Shown piece by piece: positions 7,924-16,311 of a DNA stretch of 64,000 nucleotides. The notes under the pieces were generated by a model that searched no databases, had not been told where the DNA came from, and was given only the letters and a program-made list of their open reading frames with translations. Position 1 is the first letter of the stretch. The number at the start of each line of letters is the position of its first letter. A program made the position numbers and the translations under genes. Origin of the DNA: Saccharopolyspora rhizosphaerae (GTDB lineage Bacteria > Actinomycetota > Actinomycetes > Mycobacteriales > Pseudonocardiaceae); contig NZ_RSAA01000001.1 of NCBI RefSeq assembly GCF_003931915.1, forward strand, positions 62,001 to 126,000. The letters run 5' to 3'.

Positions 7924-9275
7924 CGCTTCTCCAATCCGGTGTGCGTGGCCAGGGCGCGGTCGATGAAACCACCGGCGGCGCCCAGGTAGTCGCTCGCCGA
8001 CGTGGCGTCGAGGACGTCCTGTTCGGACAGCACCTCGCGCACCCTCGGCTCGGCGAGCAGTTCGTCCCGCAAGGTGCTGCCGCGTTCCACGGTGCGCCGG
8101 CACAGCTCGGTGACGAGATCCTGGGCCTCGGTGCGGCCCAGGGCGGTCATCAGGCGTCCGGCGGCGTTCTCGGCGAGCACCAGACCGCGGGTGAGGTCGA
8201 GGTTGGCGGCCATGCGATCGGGGTGGACCCGCAAGCCCTCCAGCAGTTCCCGCGTCCGGCGGGCCGCGGCGGCGGTGAGCCGCAGCAGTTCGGTCAGCGG
8301 TTCCCACTCGGACTGCCACGCCCCGGCCGCCCGCTCGTAGGCCTGCGGCATCGCCGCCAGCAGTGTCGCCACCAGCCCCGGGACGCGCTGGGTGGCGGCC
8401 GTGATCAGCACCGACGTGGCCGGGTTCTGCTTGTGCGGCATGGCTGAGGAGCCGCCGGGTGCACCTTCGGTGAGCTCGCCGACCTCGGTCTGGGCGTGCA
8501 GCTCCACGTCCAGCGCGATCTTGCCCAGCACACCGGACGCGGTACCCAGCGCTCCGGCCAGCTCGGCGATGCGGGTGCGGTCGGTGTGCCACGGCAGCAC
8601 CGGTTCGGCCAGCCCGAGCCGTTCGGCCACACCCGCCAGCACCTCCGGACCGCCGGTCCCCAGCGACGCCAGGGTTCCCGCCGCGCCGCCGAACTGGACC
8701 GCGGGTGAGAACCGGGTCAGCCCTTCGATCGACTCGTCCAGCGCGGTCAGCCATCCCGCGCAGCGCAGCCCGAACGTGGTGGGCAGCGCCTGCTGCAGCA
8801 ACGACCGGGCGATCAGCACGGTGCCGCGGTGCTCCTCGGCCAGCCGAGCGCACTCCTGCGCTGCCGCCCGCAGGTCGGTCACGACGAGCTCCAGCACGTC
8901 GCGAACCACCAGCATCGCAGCGGTGTCCACGACGTCCTGGCTGGTCGCTCCCCGGTGCACGTGCGCCCGGGCGTCCTCTCCCACCAGCGCCGTGAGGTCC
9001 CGCACCAGCGCGATCACCGGGGTCGCCGAGGACACCGCGCGCTCACCGATCGACGCGGTGTCGAACAGCTCCGCGCGGCAGTGCGCGGCGATGGCCTCGG
9101 CGGCCGAGACCGGCACGATCCCGGCCTCGGCCTGAGCGGCGGCCAGCGCGGACTCGAAGTCCAGCATCGCCTGCAGCCACGCCCCGTCGCTCGTGCGCGC
9201 GGTGGCGTCCGGAGTGCTGAACATCGGACCGAACAAGCCGGGCTCCCTCTCTCCTGCGTGGACCTGCGATCCCAT
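7920..9275 (-). CDS. pcaB: 3-carboxy-cis,cis-muconate cycloisomerase
   Basis: A protein of 451 residues of the fumarase/aspartase superfamily, close to the usual PcaB length. The superfamily signature is GGSSAMPHKQNPATSVL at about residues 270-285, and the central VHRGATSQDVVDTA is also conserved. It lactonises beta-carboxymuconate to gamma-carboxymuconolactone. The ATG at the TGATG junction with pcaG is taken as the start; an internal ATG (MFSTPDATARTSDG) preceded by purine-rich sequence is an alternative that would shorten it by 17 residues. Confidence 0.94.
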   Translation of the reverse strand: MGSQVHAGEREPGLFGPMFSTPDATARTSDGAWLQAMLDFESALAAAQAEAGIVPVSAAEAIAAHCRAELFDTASIGERAVSSATPVIALVRDLTALVGEDARAHVHRGATSQDVVDTAAMLVVRDVLELVVTDLRAAAQECARLAEEHRGTVLIARSLLQQALPTTFGLRCAGWLTALDESIEGLTRFSPAVQFGGAAGTLASLGTGGPEVLAGVAERLGLAEPVLPWHTDRTRIAELAGALGTASGVLGKIALDVELHAQTEVGELTEGAPGGSSAMPHKQNPATSVLITAATQRVPGLVATLLAAMPQAYERAAGAWQSEWEPLTELLRLTAAAARRTRELLEGLRVHPDRMAANLDLTRGLVLAENAAGRLMTALGRTEAQDLVTELCRRTVERGSTLRDELLAEPRVREVLSEQDVLDATSASDYLGAAGGFIDRALATHTGLEKR

Positions 9276-9835
9276 CAGACCGCGAAGAACACCGTCTCGC
9301 CATCGCCCTGCAGGCGGATGTCGAACCGCAGCCCGCGCTCGTCGGAGACTCCCAGGAGCGTGTCGCGGCGCTCGGCCGGCACGGTGGCCAGCACCGGGTC
9401 GGTGGAGTTGGCGGCCTCGTCGGGGAAGTACACCCGGGTCACCACGCGGTTGAGCATGCCGCGCGCCAGCACGGTCACGTCGATGTGCGGTGCTTCGGTC
9501 TCACCGTCCGGAGTGGGCAGCGGGCCGGGTTTGACCGTGCGGAACCAGAACCGGCCCTCGCCGTCGGTGCCGCACCGGCCGAAGCCCTGCCAGCCGGAGG
9601 CCTCCGGGCGCGGGTCGTCGGGGTGGTCGAAGCGGCCCTGCTCGTCGGCCTGCCAGATCTCGATCACGCCGTCCGGCACCGGGTCGCCGTTGCCGTCGCG
9701 GAGAACGCCGTGCAGCACGAACGCGCCCTCGCGGTCGTCGGGCACCACGTCCGGCCCGTCGTCCCACAGGATGCCCTGCGGCAGCGCGTAGAACGGGCCG
9801 ACCGTCTGCGACGGGGTGGTGGCGGGAGCGCGCAT
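9275..9835 (-). CDS. pcaG: Protocatechuate 3,4-dioxygenase, alpha subunit
   Basis: A protein of 186 residues beginning MRAPATTPSQTVGPFYALP, typical of the alpha chain. It has the intradiol dioxygenase fold (HGVLRDGNGDPVPDGVIEIW, FWFRTVKPGPLPTPDG, APHIDVTVLARGMLNRV). The alpha subunit lacks the complete iron-ligand set, which lies in PcaH. With PcaH it cleaves protocatechuate between its hydroxyl groups to beta-carboxy-cis,cis-muconate, using ferric iron and oxygen. Both ends form TGATG overlaps with its neighbours, so pcaH, pcaG and pcaB are translationally coupled. Confidence 0.95.
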   Translation of the reverse strand: MRAPATTPSQTVGPFYALPQGILWDDGPDVVPDDREGAFVLHGVLRDGNGDPVPDGVIEIWQADEQGRFDHPDDPRPEASGWQGFGRCGTDGEGRFWFRTVKPGPLPTPDGETEAPHIDVTVLARGMLNRVVTRVYFPDEAANSTDPVLATVPAERRDTLLGVSDERGLRFDIRLQGDGETVFFAV

Positions 9836-10581
9836 CAGTCGTCCTCCTCCTCTTCCTCGTCCTCGAACACCGTGGCCTCGGGCCCGCGCAGCACGATGTC
9901 CCACTTGTAGCTCAACGCCCACTCGGGAACCGTCGAGTCCAGGTCGAACCGCGAGACCATCCGCTCGCGCGCCTTCTCGTCGCGCACCGAGTTGAAGATC
10001 GGGTCCTGGTAGAACAGCGGGTCGCCCGGGAAGTACATCTGCGTGATCAGGCGCTGGGTGAAGGCCTGCCCGAACAGCGAGAAGTGGATGTGCGCCGGCC
10101 GCCACGCGTTGTCGTGGTTGCGCCAGGGGTAGGCGCCGGGCTTGATGGTGATGAACCGGTAGTTGCCCTCGGAGTCGGTCATGCACCGGCCGGTGCCGGA
10201 GAAGTTCGGGTCCAGCGGGGCCGGGTGGCGGTCGCCCTGGTGCAGGTAGCGGCCTGCCGAGTTCGCCTGCCAGATCTCCACCAGCGTGTTCGGCACGGGC
10301 TTGCCGGAGGAGTCGAGCACTTTGCCGCTGACGATGATCCGCTCGCCCAGCGGCTCACCGTCGTGCTGGACGGTGAGGTCGTGGTCCAGCTCCCCGCACC
10401 GGTCCTGGCCCAGCAGGGGACCGGTGACCTCGGTCAGGTGCTGCGGCAGGTACTGCAACGGCTGCTTCGGGTGCCGCAGCGCCGAGGACCGGTACTCCCC
10501 GGAGTCCAGCGGCGGGTGCGACGCGTCGTCGGACGCGTACTTCGGCAGGATGAGACCCGACCGAGTCTCATGAACAGTCAT
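9835..10581 (-). CDS. pcaH: Protocatechuate 3,4-dioxygenase, beta subunit
   Basis: A protein of 248 residues. The N-terminal region includes YRSSALRHPKQPLQYLPQHL, typical of PcaH. The dioxygenase core follows from about residue 75 with the ferric ligands Tyr (NSAGRYLHQGDRH and YRFITIKPGAYPWRN) and His (AWRPAHIHFSLFG). It ends in an unusually acidic tail (EDEEEEEDD). It forms the catalytic chain of the ring-cleaving enzyme with PcaG. A GAGGGAGCC ribosome-binding site precedes the ATG. A 148-bp gap separates it from pcaJ, so an internal promoter is possible. Confidence 0.96.
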   Translation of the reverse strand: MTVHETRSGLILPKYASDDASHPPLDSGEYRSSALRHPKQPLQYLPQHLTEVTGPLLGQDRCGELDHDLTVQHDGEPLGERIIVSGKVLDSSGKPVPNTLVEIWQANSAGRYLHQGDRHPAPLDPNFSGTGRCMTDSEGNYRFITIKPGAYPWRNHDNAWRPAHIHFSLFGQAFTQRLITQMYFPGDPLFYQDPIFNSVRDEKARERMVSRFDLDSTVPEWALSYKWDIVLRGPEATVFEDEEEEEDD

Positions 10582-10729
10582 CAGAAGGCTCCCTCGGTGC
10601 TTCCAAGCTCTGCGGTCGTGGTGCGGGCGGTGCGGGTGGCGCCGGAAGTGGCTCTCCTGGGGCGCTGCGACCGGAGAGCCGCTCGGGGACCCGCGGTGCC
10701 CGCGCGAGTGGGCGGAACCGGCGTCCGGG

Positions 10730-11485
10730 TCAGACCGTAGCCTTCAGCGCCCGCAGGACTTCCAGCTCCTTCTCACTGGGCGGATCCTGCGTGGTGAGCT
10801 CGTCGGTGACCTTGAGCTCCCACCCGGCGGCTTCCCGCGCCTGCTCGACGGTCGAGCCGGGGCTGAGCTCGGTGAGGGTGAGCTCGCAGGTGTCGGGGTC
10901 CGGGCGCAGCACACCGAGGTCGGTGATCACCTTGACCGGGCCCTTGCCGCGCAGGCCCAGCTCCTCGCGGTGGCCCTGGCCGGTGCCGTACCCGAGCGAC
11001 GTCGTGAAGTCGACCGTGTCGACGAAGCTGCGCGGGCTCATCCGCATCACGATCAGCACCTCGCGGCACGAGGCCGCGATCTCCGGCGCCCCACCCGCAC
11101 CGGGCAGGCGGACCTTCGGGTTGCGGTAGTCGCCACCGATGACCGTGGTGTTGATGTTGCCGAACTTGTCGACCTGCGCGCCGCCGAGGAAGCCGATGTC
11201 GATGCGCCCGGGTTGCAACCAGTAGTTGAAGATCTCCGGCACGCTGATCACCGAATCAGCGGTGTCGGCCAGCACGCCGTCCCCGATGGACAGCGGCAGC
11301 CGGTCCGGCTTGGCGCCGAGGGTGCCCGATTCGTAGATGAGCACCAGGTTCGGCGCGTGCGTGCGCCGCGCCAGGTTGGCCGCCGTGCTCGGCAGGCCGA
11401 TGCCCACGAAGCACTTGGCGCCGTCCTCCAGCGATCGTGCGGCACCGACGGTCATCATCTCGTCGGAGGTGAACTCCAGGCTCAT
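10730..11485 (-). CDS. pcaJ: 3-oxoadipate CoA-transferase, beta subunit
   Basis: A protein of 251 residues of the class I CoA-transferase beta family. LVLIYESGTLGAKPDRL contains the likely catalytic glutamate, and IDIGFLGGAQVDKFGNINT is the second conserved motif. It would transfer CoA from succinyl-CoA to beta-ketoadipate together with PcaI. Its ATG overlaps the pcaI stop (ATGA). The relatives most like it include both PcaJ and other actinobacterial CoA-transferase B subunits, so the name rests on its place in a pca operon. The thiolase gene pcaF, which would complete the pathway, is not in the window. Confidence 0.88.
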   Translation of the reverse strand: MSLEFTSDEMMTVGAARSLEDGAKCFVGIGLPSTAANLARRTHAPNLVLIYESGTLGAKPDRLPLSIGDGVLADTADSVISVPEIFNYWLQPGRIDIGFLGGAQVDKFGNINTTVIGGDYRNPKVRLPGAGGAPEIAASCREVLIVMRMSPRSFVDTVDFTTSLGYGTGQGHREELGLRGKGPVKVITDLGVLRPDPDTCELTLTELSPGSTVEQAREAAGWELKVTDELTTQDPPSEKELEVLRALKATV

Positions 11486-12303
11486 CGCGCGCTCCTCTCG
11501 GCACCGTCGACCTCAGCGGCCAGCCACTGCTCGAAGCGCTCGCGGTCGCGGCCGATCGGGTCCCAGTCCTGGTAGTAGCTGTTGTCGCGTTCGTAGTAGC
11601 CCTGGGCGTAGGACGGGTGGGCGCCGCCCGGGACCTCGGCGACGGCGGTGACCGCCCACTGCGGCAGCACGACTCCACCGGGCACCGGCGTGAGCTCGTC
11701 GACGACCTCCTCGACGGTCACCAGCGACCGGGACGAGGCCAGCACCGCCTCCTTCTGCACGCCGGTGATGCCCCACATCTGCACGTTGCCCGCCTTGTCG
11801 GCGCGCTGCGCGTGGATGATGCCCACGTCCGGGTTCACCGCCGGGACGGCCGTGAGGCGCTCACCGGTGAAGGGGCACTCGATCGGCTTGATCGTCTCGG
11901 TCTGGCCGGGCAGGTCGGTACCGGTGTAGCCGCGCAGCACCGCGAACGGCAGCCCGGAGGCGCCGGCGGCGTAGCGGTTGGCCATTCCCGCGTGGCTGTG
12001 CTCCTCGATCTCCAGCGGGACCGGCCAGGAGTTCTGGATGGCGTCGCGGAAGCGGTGCAGCGAGCCCACACCGGGGTTGCCGCCCCACGAGAAGATGAGC
12101 TTGCGCGCGCATCCCGCGCCGATCATCTGGTCGTAGACGATGTCCGGCGTCATCCGGACCAGCGTCAGGTCCTTCCGGCGTTGCCGGATGATCTCGTGAC
12201 CGGCGGCGACGGGGATGAGATGCGTGAACCCCTCCAGCGCGACCGTGTCACCGTCGTGGACCAGCTCCGCGACGGCTTCGCGAAGGCTCAGGATGCGTGC
12301 CAC
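11482..12303 (-). CDS. pcaI: 3-oxoadipate CoA-transferase, alpha subunit
   Basis: A protein of 273 residues from the GTG at 12303 (VARILSLREAVAELV), which has GAGAGG 9 bp upstream; a second GTG three codons earlier would abut that site and is less likely. It is a class I CoA-transferase alpha chain with VALEGFTHLIPVAAGHEI, SWGGNPGVGSLHRFRD and HAQRADKAGNVQMWGI. It pairs with PcaJ to activate beta-ketoadipate. It is the first gene of the pca operon, and the sequence just upstream holds an inverted pair of IclR-like boxes. Confidence 0.88.
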   Translation of the reverse strand: MARILSLREAVAELVHDGDTVALEGFTHLIPVAAGHEIIRQRRKDLTLVRMTPDIVYDQMIGAGCARKLIFSWGGNPGVGSLHRFRDAIQNSWPVPLEIEEHSHAGMANRYAAGASGLPFAVLRGYTGTDLPGQTETIKPIECPFTGERLTAVPAVNPDVGIIHAQRADKAGNVQMWGITGVQKEAVLASSRSLVTVEEVVDELTPVPGGVVLPQWAVTAVAEVPGGAHPSYAQGYYERDNSYYQDWDPIGRDRERFEQWLAAEVDGAERSAR

Positions 12304-12320
12304 CCCGACCACCTCTCGTT

Positions 12321-12354
12321 GTGCGCATAGTGAACAAGTGTGCTGTATGCGAAC
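12321..12354. promoter_or_regulatory. Inverted IclR-type operator boxes upstream of pcaI
   Basis: Two arms, GTGCGCATA and TATGCGAAC, form an inverted repeat with 8 of 9 positions matching. Each can be extended to a 15-bp box of form GTKCGCATANNGNAC. They sit 18-51 bp upstream of the pcaI start, where an IclR protein would cover the promoter. The best candidate binder is the IclR regulator at the end of the same operon. Confidence 0.6.
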
Positions 12355-12561
12355 GATAAGGGACCCGCGGGTGCGCGGTCAAGAGGGGTTTCGCCTGGTT
12401 GAAGGCGCTTCGAGGGTTCGGGAGGGGGCGAACCGGTCGTTCGGGTGCGAGCCCGACCGGCGCAACTTCCCCGTGGCTCGTGGCGAGCACGCCGCGACGC
12501 CGCGCGGAGCGGGCCGTCGCTCAGGCCGCTTCCTGCACGGCGGAGCGGGGTCGCAGCAGGC

Positions 12562-13047
12562 CTACAGCTCGCCCGAGGGTGGGAGGTCGTCGGCCGACAG
12601 GCCCAGGACCGCGACGGCGGCCTCGGCCGCGGCGGTGGCCTGCAGGTAGCCGGTCTCGCCCCAGGCGAGCAGGTCGCCGGCCTTGCTGGGGTGCACCAGC
12701 AGGCGCCGGTAGGTGCGACCGCTGTCGGGATCCGGCGCGGGCGGGTGCGAGCGCGAGATCAGCGCGGCCATCCGGACCTGCGCGTAGGGGGAGATGCCGT
12801 CGTCGACGCACTGGTAGCCGAGGTAGTACGGCTCGCCGATGTCGACGGTGACCTCCTCCATGGCCTCGCGGCGCAGGATCTCGGAGTAGGTGACCTCGCC
12901 GGGTTCCGGCCGGCCGCCGGGCAGCGTGTGCTTGCTGCCGTCGAGGCGGATCAGCAACCGCCCGTCGGGGACGAACAGGAACCCGTACACCTGCCGCACC
13001 GCCAGACCCGCCGGAACGGGGTCGGTGTGCCAGGAGAACTTGGGCAT
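12562..13047 (-). CDS. Nudix hydrolase
   Basis: A protein of 161 residues beginning MPKFSWHTDPVPAG; AAGGGA lies upstream. The Nudix box runs from about residue 48: GGRPEPGE, then RREAMEEVTVDI. It follows GX5EX7REUXEEXGU except that the final glycine is threonine (EEVTV), a tolerated but less common change. Such enzymes hydrolyse nucleoside diphosphates linked to another moiety. Substrate and role are not evident. It lies between the pca promoter and the divergent Nramp-family gene and seems to be a single-gene unit. Confidence 0.85.
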   Translation of the reverse strand: MPKFSWHTDPVPAGLAVRQVYGFLFVPDGRLLIRLDGSKHTLPGGRPEPGEVTYSEILRREAMEEVTVDIGEPYYLGYQCVDDGISPYAQVRMAALISRSHPPAPDPDSGRTYRRLLVHPSKAGDLLAWGETGYLQATAAAEAAVAVLGLSADDLPPSGEL

Positions 13048-13252
13048 CGCTGCGGGTCCCTTCGCCACGGTGTCAGAAAAGATCACTTTACCTGAGCCCA
13101 GCCCGCCGGCGCTCGCGTTCGAAAGGGTGTTTTCGCAGCGCACAGATCTCATTTCGGACATTCGGGATGGATCCAGATCTGTGAGCTGGTTCACATGAAC
13201 GGTTCGGGTTGCTACACCTGATCGGCCCTATCCGCTCCCGCCAGGAGGCAAC

Positions 13253-14698
13253 GTGGCCATCCAGGATCGAGAGGTACCGGAGGCAGGGGCCGTGGCCCAC
13301 GAACTGCCCAGCAAGTTCCTCCCCGCGGCCAAGTACCGCGATCTGCCCGAGCCGCGCACGTTCCGGCAGATTTTCGGCGCCAGCATCATCCTCACCGCCA
13401 CCGCGATCGGTTCCGGTGAGTTCGTGCTGTGGCCCTACATCACCAGCCAGGTCGGCCTGGTCCTGATGTGGGCGGCCGTGGTCGGCTTCTTCATGCAGTA
13501 CATCCTCAACATGGAGATCGAGCGGTACACGCTGGCCACCGGCGAAACCGCGGTCACCGGGTTCACCCGGGTCTGGCCGCCGCTGGGCGTGCTCATCACC
13601 GTCATCGCGATCATCCCGAACCTGTGGCCGGGCTGGGCGACCGGTGCGGCCACCATCGTGACCTACGTGGCCGGGGCCGGGGCGCCGGTTCCCATCGCGA
13701 TCGTGGCCATGGTGGCCATCGGCGCCGCCCTCACCCTGTCCAAAGTGGTCTACCGGACGGTCGAGCGGGTCGAGATGGTGCTCGTGGGCGGCATCGCGGT
13801 GTTCCTCGTGGTGGCGCTGTTCGTGGGCACCGGCCTGTCGGACTGGGCGGCCTTCGGAGCCAGCTTCGCCAAGGTGGGCCAGCTGCCGCCGATGGAGGAG
13901 GTCGGCGGGGTCGCCGCGTTGCTGGGCGCGATCGCCTTCGCCGGTGCCGGTGGCGGCAACAACCTGGTGCAGAGCAACTGGGCGCGGGACAAGCAGATGG
14001 GCATGGGGCAGTACATGCCGCGGGTGACCTCCCCGTTCACCGGCCAGGAAGCCGCCGCGGCCGGGACCGGGCACATGTTCCTCGACAGCGAGGAGAACCG
14101 GCGCCGCTGGAAGGGCTGGTGGAAGGTCGCCAACGTCGAGCAGTTCGGCACGTTCTTCCTGCTCGGCTGCGGCACCCTGGTGATCATGTCCGTGCTGGCC
14201 TACGCCACGGTCTTCGGCGTCCCGCTGCCGGACGACGACTTCGACTTCATCAAGGCCCAAGGCGAGATCTTCGGCCAGAACTTCGGATCCTGGTTCAAGA
14301 CCGCCTTCTGGACGGCCGGGGCGATCGCGCTGTTCTCCACCCAGCTCGGGATCATGGACTGGGTCAGCCGGTTGACCGCCGACACCGTCAAGGTCACCTT
14401 CTTCCACGGCAGCACGAAGGTCACCGAGAGCCGCATCTACTTCGCGGTGATCTGGGTGATGATCATCGCGGGCTCGGCCATCCTGCTGTCCGGGACCGAC
14501 CAGCCGCTCGCGCTGATCCTCATCTCCTCGTCGGCCGGTGGCGTGGTGATGTTCCTGTACTCGATGCTGCTGATCTTCACCAACCGCAAGTTCCTGCCGC
14601 GCTCCATCCGGCTGGGCGGCTGGCGCCTGGTCATGATGTGCGTCGCGGTGGTCTTCTACGGCTACTTCTCCATCGCCCTCCTCATCGACCAGTTCTGA
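13253..14698 (+). CDS. Divergent Nramp-family membrane transporter
   Basis: A protein of 481 residues from a GTG with AGGAGG upstream. About eleven to twelve hydrophobic segments are visible from residue 45 to the C-terminus (ASIILTATAIGSGEF, YITSQVGLVLMWAAV, AILLSGTDQPLALILISSSA and others), matching the Nramp fold. The metal-binding DPGN of helix 1 is replaced by GSGE, and the MPH of helix 6 by a glycine-rich GAGGGNNLVQSNW. It is therefore unlikely to be a standard manganese/proton symporter. The substrate is unknown. It is transcribed alone and converges with a lipoprotein gene. Confidence 0.8.
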   Translation: MAIQDREVPEAGAVAHELPSKFLPAAKYRDLPEPRTFRQIFGASIILTATAIGSGEFVLWPYITSQVGLVLMWAAVVGFFMQYILNMEIERYTLATGETAVTGFTRVWPPLGVLITVIAIIPNLWPGWATGAATIVTYVAGAGAPVPIAIVAMVAIGAALTLSKVVYRTVERVEMVLVGGIAVFLVVALFVGTGLSDWAAFGASFAKVGQLPPMEEVGGVAALLGAIAFAGAGGGNNLVQSNWARDKQMGMGQYMPRVTSPFTGQEAAAAGTGHMFLDSEENRRRWKGWWKVANVEQFGTFFLLGCGTLVIMSVLAYATVFGVPLPDDDFDFIKAQGEIFGQNFGSWFKTAFWTAGAIALFSTQLGIMDWVSRLTADTVKVTFFHGSTKVTESRIYFAVIWVMIIAGSAILLSGTDQPLALILISSSAGGVVMFLYSMLLIFTNRKFLPRSIRLGGWRLVMMCVAVVFYGYFSIALLIDQF

Positions 14699-14757
14699 CG
14701 GTCACGGCAGGTCCCAAAGGTGGCGCAACGACACCGCTGCGTGACGGCGCCGGCTAA

Positions 14758-14822
14758 GTCCTCCGTCGGATTTCGCGCGAACTTCGACGGAGGACTCCGG
14801 GCGTCGAGCGTCGAGGTTCGCC
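14758..14822. repeat. TTCGCGCGAA-type stem-loop at a convergent gene junction
   Basis: The arms GTCCTCCGTCG and CGACGGAGGAC pair perfectly (11 bp) around a TTTCGCGCGAACTT core, and a second related segment follows (CGTCGAGGTTCGCCGA). It lies 60 bp after the Nramp-family stop and before the converging DUF3048 gene. It is one of a family of similar hairpins in this window and could end transcription from both sides. Confidence 0.7.
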
Positions 14823-14859
14823 GACCACGTGAGCGGACCCGTGTGACGTGGGGACGTGA

Positions 14860-14945
14860 AGACAGCGGCTCCGCCACACCTCCGAGCAGCGCGTGGAGCT
14901 GCAGACAGCGGCTTCGCCACATTGCTGGGCAGCTCGTGGAGCTGT
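14860..14945. repeat. Two tandem 43-bp imperfect repeats with GGCGGAGCCGCTGTC motif
   Basis: Two direct copies start AGACAGCGGCTCCGCCACA and AGACAGCGGCTTCGCCACA and both end in GTGGAGCTG. A third motif copy in inverted orientation (ATGTGGCGGAGCCGTTCG) follows just before the DUF3048 stop, and a related one occurs near 41755. No coding frame explains them. Confidence 0.6.
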
Positions 14946-14993
14946 TGCGGGGATGTGGCGGAGCCGTTCGTCCTGCTCCGGGGTTGGCGGGTG

Positions 14994-15944
14994 CTACTTC
15001 GGGTCGAGGACGATCCAGACCTGGCCGGCCGCCACCGGGATCGGGCTGCCCGCTCGGTCGGCGTAGGTGGTCGGTGCCTCGGGGGAGGGGCGGTTCCACG
15101 TGCCCTCCACGCTCGTGCCGTCGCGCAGCACCCGCGCCGGTCCGCTGCCGATCGTCTCGGCCACCGGTGACGCGTTGCCTGCGGCGTCGCGCACCACCGA
15201 CTCGTGCGTGCGGACCTCCTGGATGATCACCGTGGCCACGCCCAGGCGTCCGCTGTGGACGGCAGCGTAGGGTTCGCCGTCCATCGAGACCATCCAGCGC
15301 CGGTCCTCGTGGTTGAAGAAGAAGCCGACGGAGGCCGCGGGGTAGCGCACCTCGTAGCGCTCGGTGGGAGCGCCACCGGGCAAGGCCTCCCCGATGAGCG
15401 GACGGCTGTCACCGGGCCAGGGTTGGCCGGGAGGCAGCCGGTTGGTGTTGACGAAGAGGTTGTGCGGTGACGGGCGGGCCTCATCGCGCGAGTACGCGCC
15501 CGGAACGTTCTTGTCGGAGGCGTCGGTCAACGGCGCCGCGGCGATCGTGGGCAGCACCTCGGGTGCCGCGCCGGAGTAGGCCAGGGTCGGCCGACCGTAC
15601 TGCGGGAGGATCTCGGCATCCGTCTCGCGGGCGCTGCGCACCGGGCCGACCACGTCGGGCTTGTGGGTGGAGAAGATCGCCAGGATCCGGCTCAGCCCGC
15701 CCTCGACGGGCTCGACGTAGACGAGGTCGGCGGCCTCGACACCGACCGGCGGCCTGCCCTCGGGCGCGTTGTCGATCTTGACCGCGACCACCGGCGGACC
15801 ATCAGGAGCCGCTCCGCCGCCCTGCTGAGCGGGGGCCACGCCGCCTCCCTGGGGCGGTGGCTCCGGTGGTGGCTCGCAGCCGGTGGTGCCCGCGATGGCG
15901 AGAGCGAGCAGCGCGGCCGAGAGCGTGCGTAAGCAAGTGCGCAT
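14994..15944 (-). CDS. DUF3048 (YerB-like) secreted lipoprotein
   Basis: A protein of 316 residues beginning MRTCLRTLSAALLALAIAG, a signal peptide with a lipobox-like end TTGC at about residue 23, followed by a Pro/Gly/Gln-rich linker. The DUF3048 domain covers the rest: VVAVKIDNAPEGRPPVG, EAADLVYVEPVEGGLSRI, GPVRSARETDAEILPQY and a C-terminal region ending YADRAGSPIPVAAGQVWIVL. The B. subtilis relative YerB is a lipoprotein of unknown function. It is probably anchored on the outer face of the membrane. An upstream extension in frame is open but lacks coding features. Confidence 0.85.
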   Translation of the reverse strand: MRTCLRTLSAALLALAIAGTTGCEPPPEPPPQGGGVAPAQQGGGAAPDGPPVVAVKIDNAPEGRPPVGVEAADLVYVEPVEGGLSRILAIFSTHKPDVVGPVRSARETDAEILPQYGRPTLAYSGAAPEVLPTIAAAPLTDASDKNVPGAYSRDEARPSPHNLFVNTNRLPPGQPWPGDSRPLIGEALPGGAPTERYEVRYPAASVGFFFNHEDRRWMVSMDGEPYAAVHSGRLGVATVIIQEVRTHESVVRDAAGNASPVAETIGSGPARVLRDGTSVEGTWNRPSPEAPTTYADRAGSPIPVAAGQVWIVLDPK

Positions 15945-16239
15945 GGTGCGGGCGAACTCCTTCCCGCAGATGAGGCTACGGATCCGAGAAGAATTCGCAC
16001 TTCGATCGAGGTCGGTGTCGGAGAGCACCAACCGAGCCGGGGGCAGGTCGCTCCTGCGCTCGAAGCACCGAAACCGCCACGGACGCCGCACCCCCTCGAG
16101 TAGCGTCCGCGACGGCGGGATCCGCCGGTGCGGTCCGGAACCTCACCGACCACACCGGACCGGCGCGAGCACGCGGTGGCCGGCCCGGCGACGGGGTCTC
16201 GAGCCGTGGATCGCGAGTGCCGGCGAGGAGGTGGTCACC

Positions 16240-16284
16240 ATGTGGGACTGGCGATGGGGCTACGGAGGTGGCTGGGGCTTCTGA
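16240..16284 (+). CDS. Candidate 14-residue Trp/Gly-rich peptide
   Basis: An ATG preceded by GAGGAGG with 8 bp spacing opens a frame encoding MWDWRWGYGGGWGF and then TGA. Four of 14 residues are Trp and six are Gly or Tyr, an unlikely accident behind such a strong ribosome-binding site. It ends 27 bp before an SDR gene on the same strand. It could be a leader peptide whose translation depends on tryptophan supply, or a free micropeptide. No Rho-independent attenuator is evident in the short gap after it. I do not recognise the family. Confidence 0.4.
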   Translation: MWDWRWGYGGGWGF

Positions 16285-16311
16285 GCCGCGCCATCAGGTA
16301 TCAATGTGGCC

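Noticed and set aside
12562-13047. Nudix box with Thr for Gly as a sign of an inactive enzyme
   Set aside because: The catalytic Glu residues of RREAMEE are all present, so loss of activity cannot be concluded.
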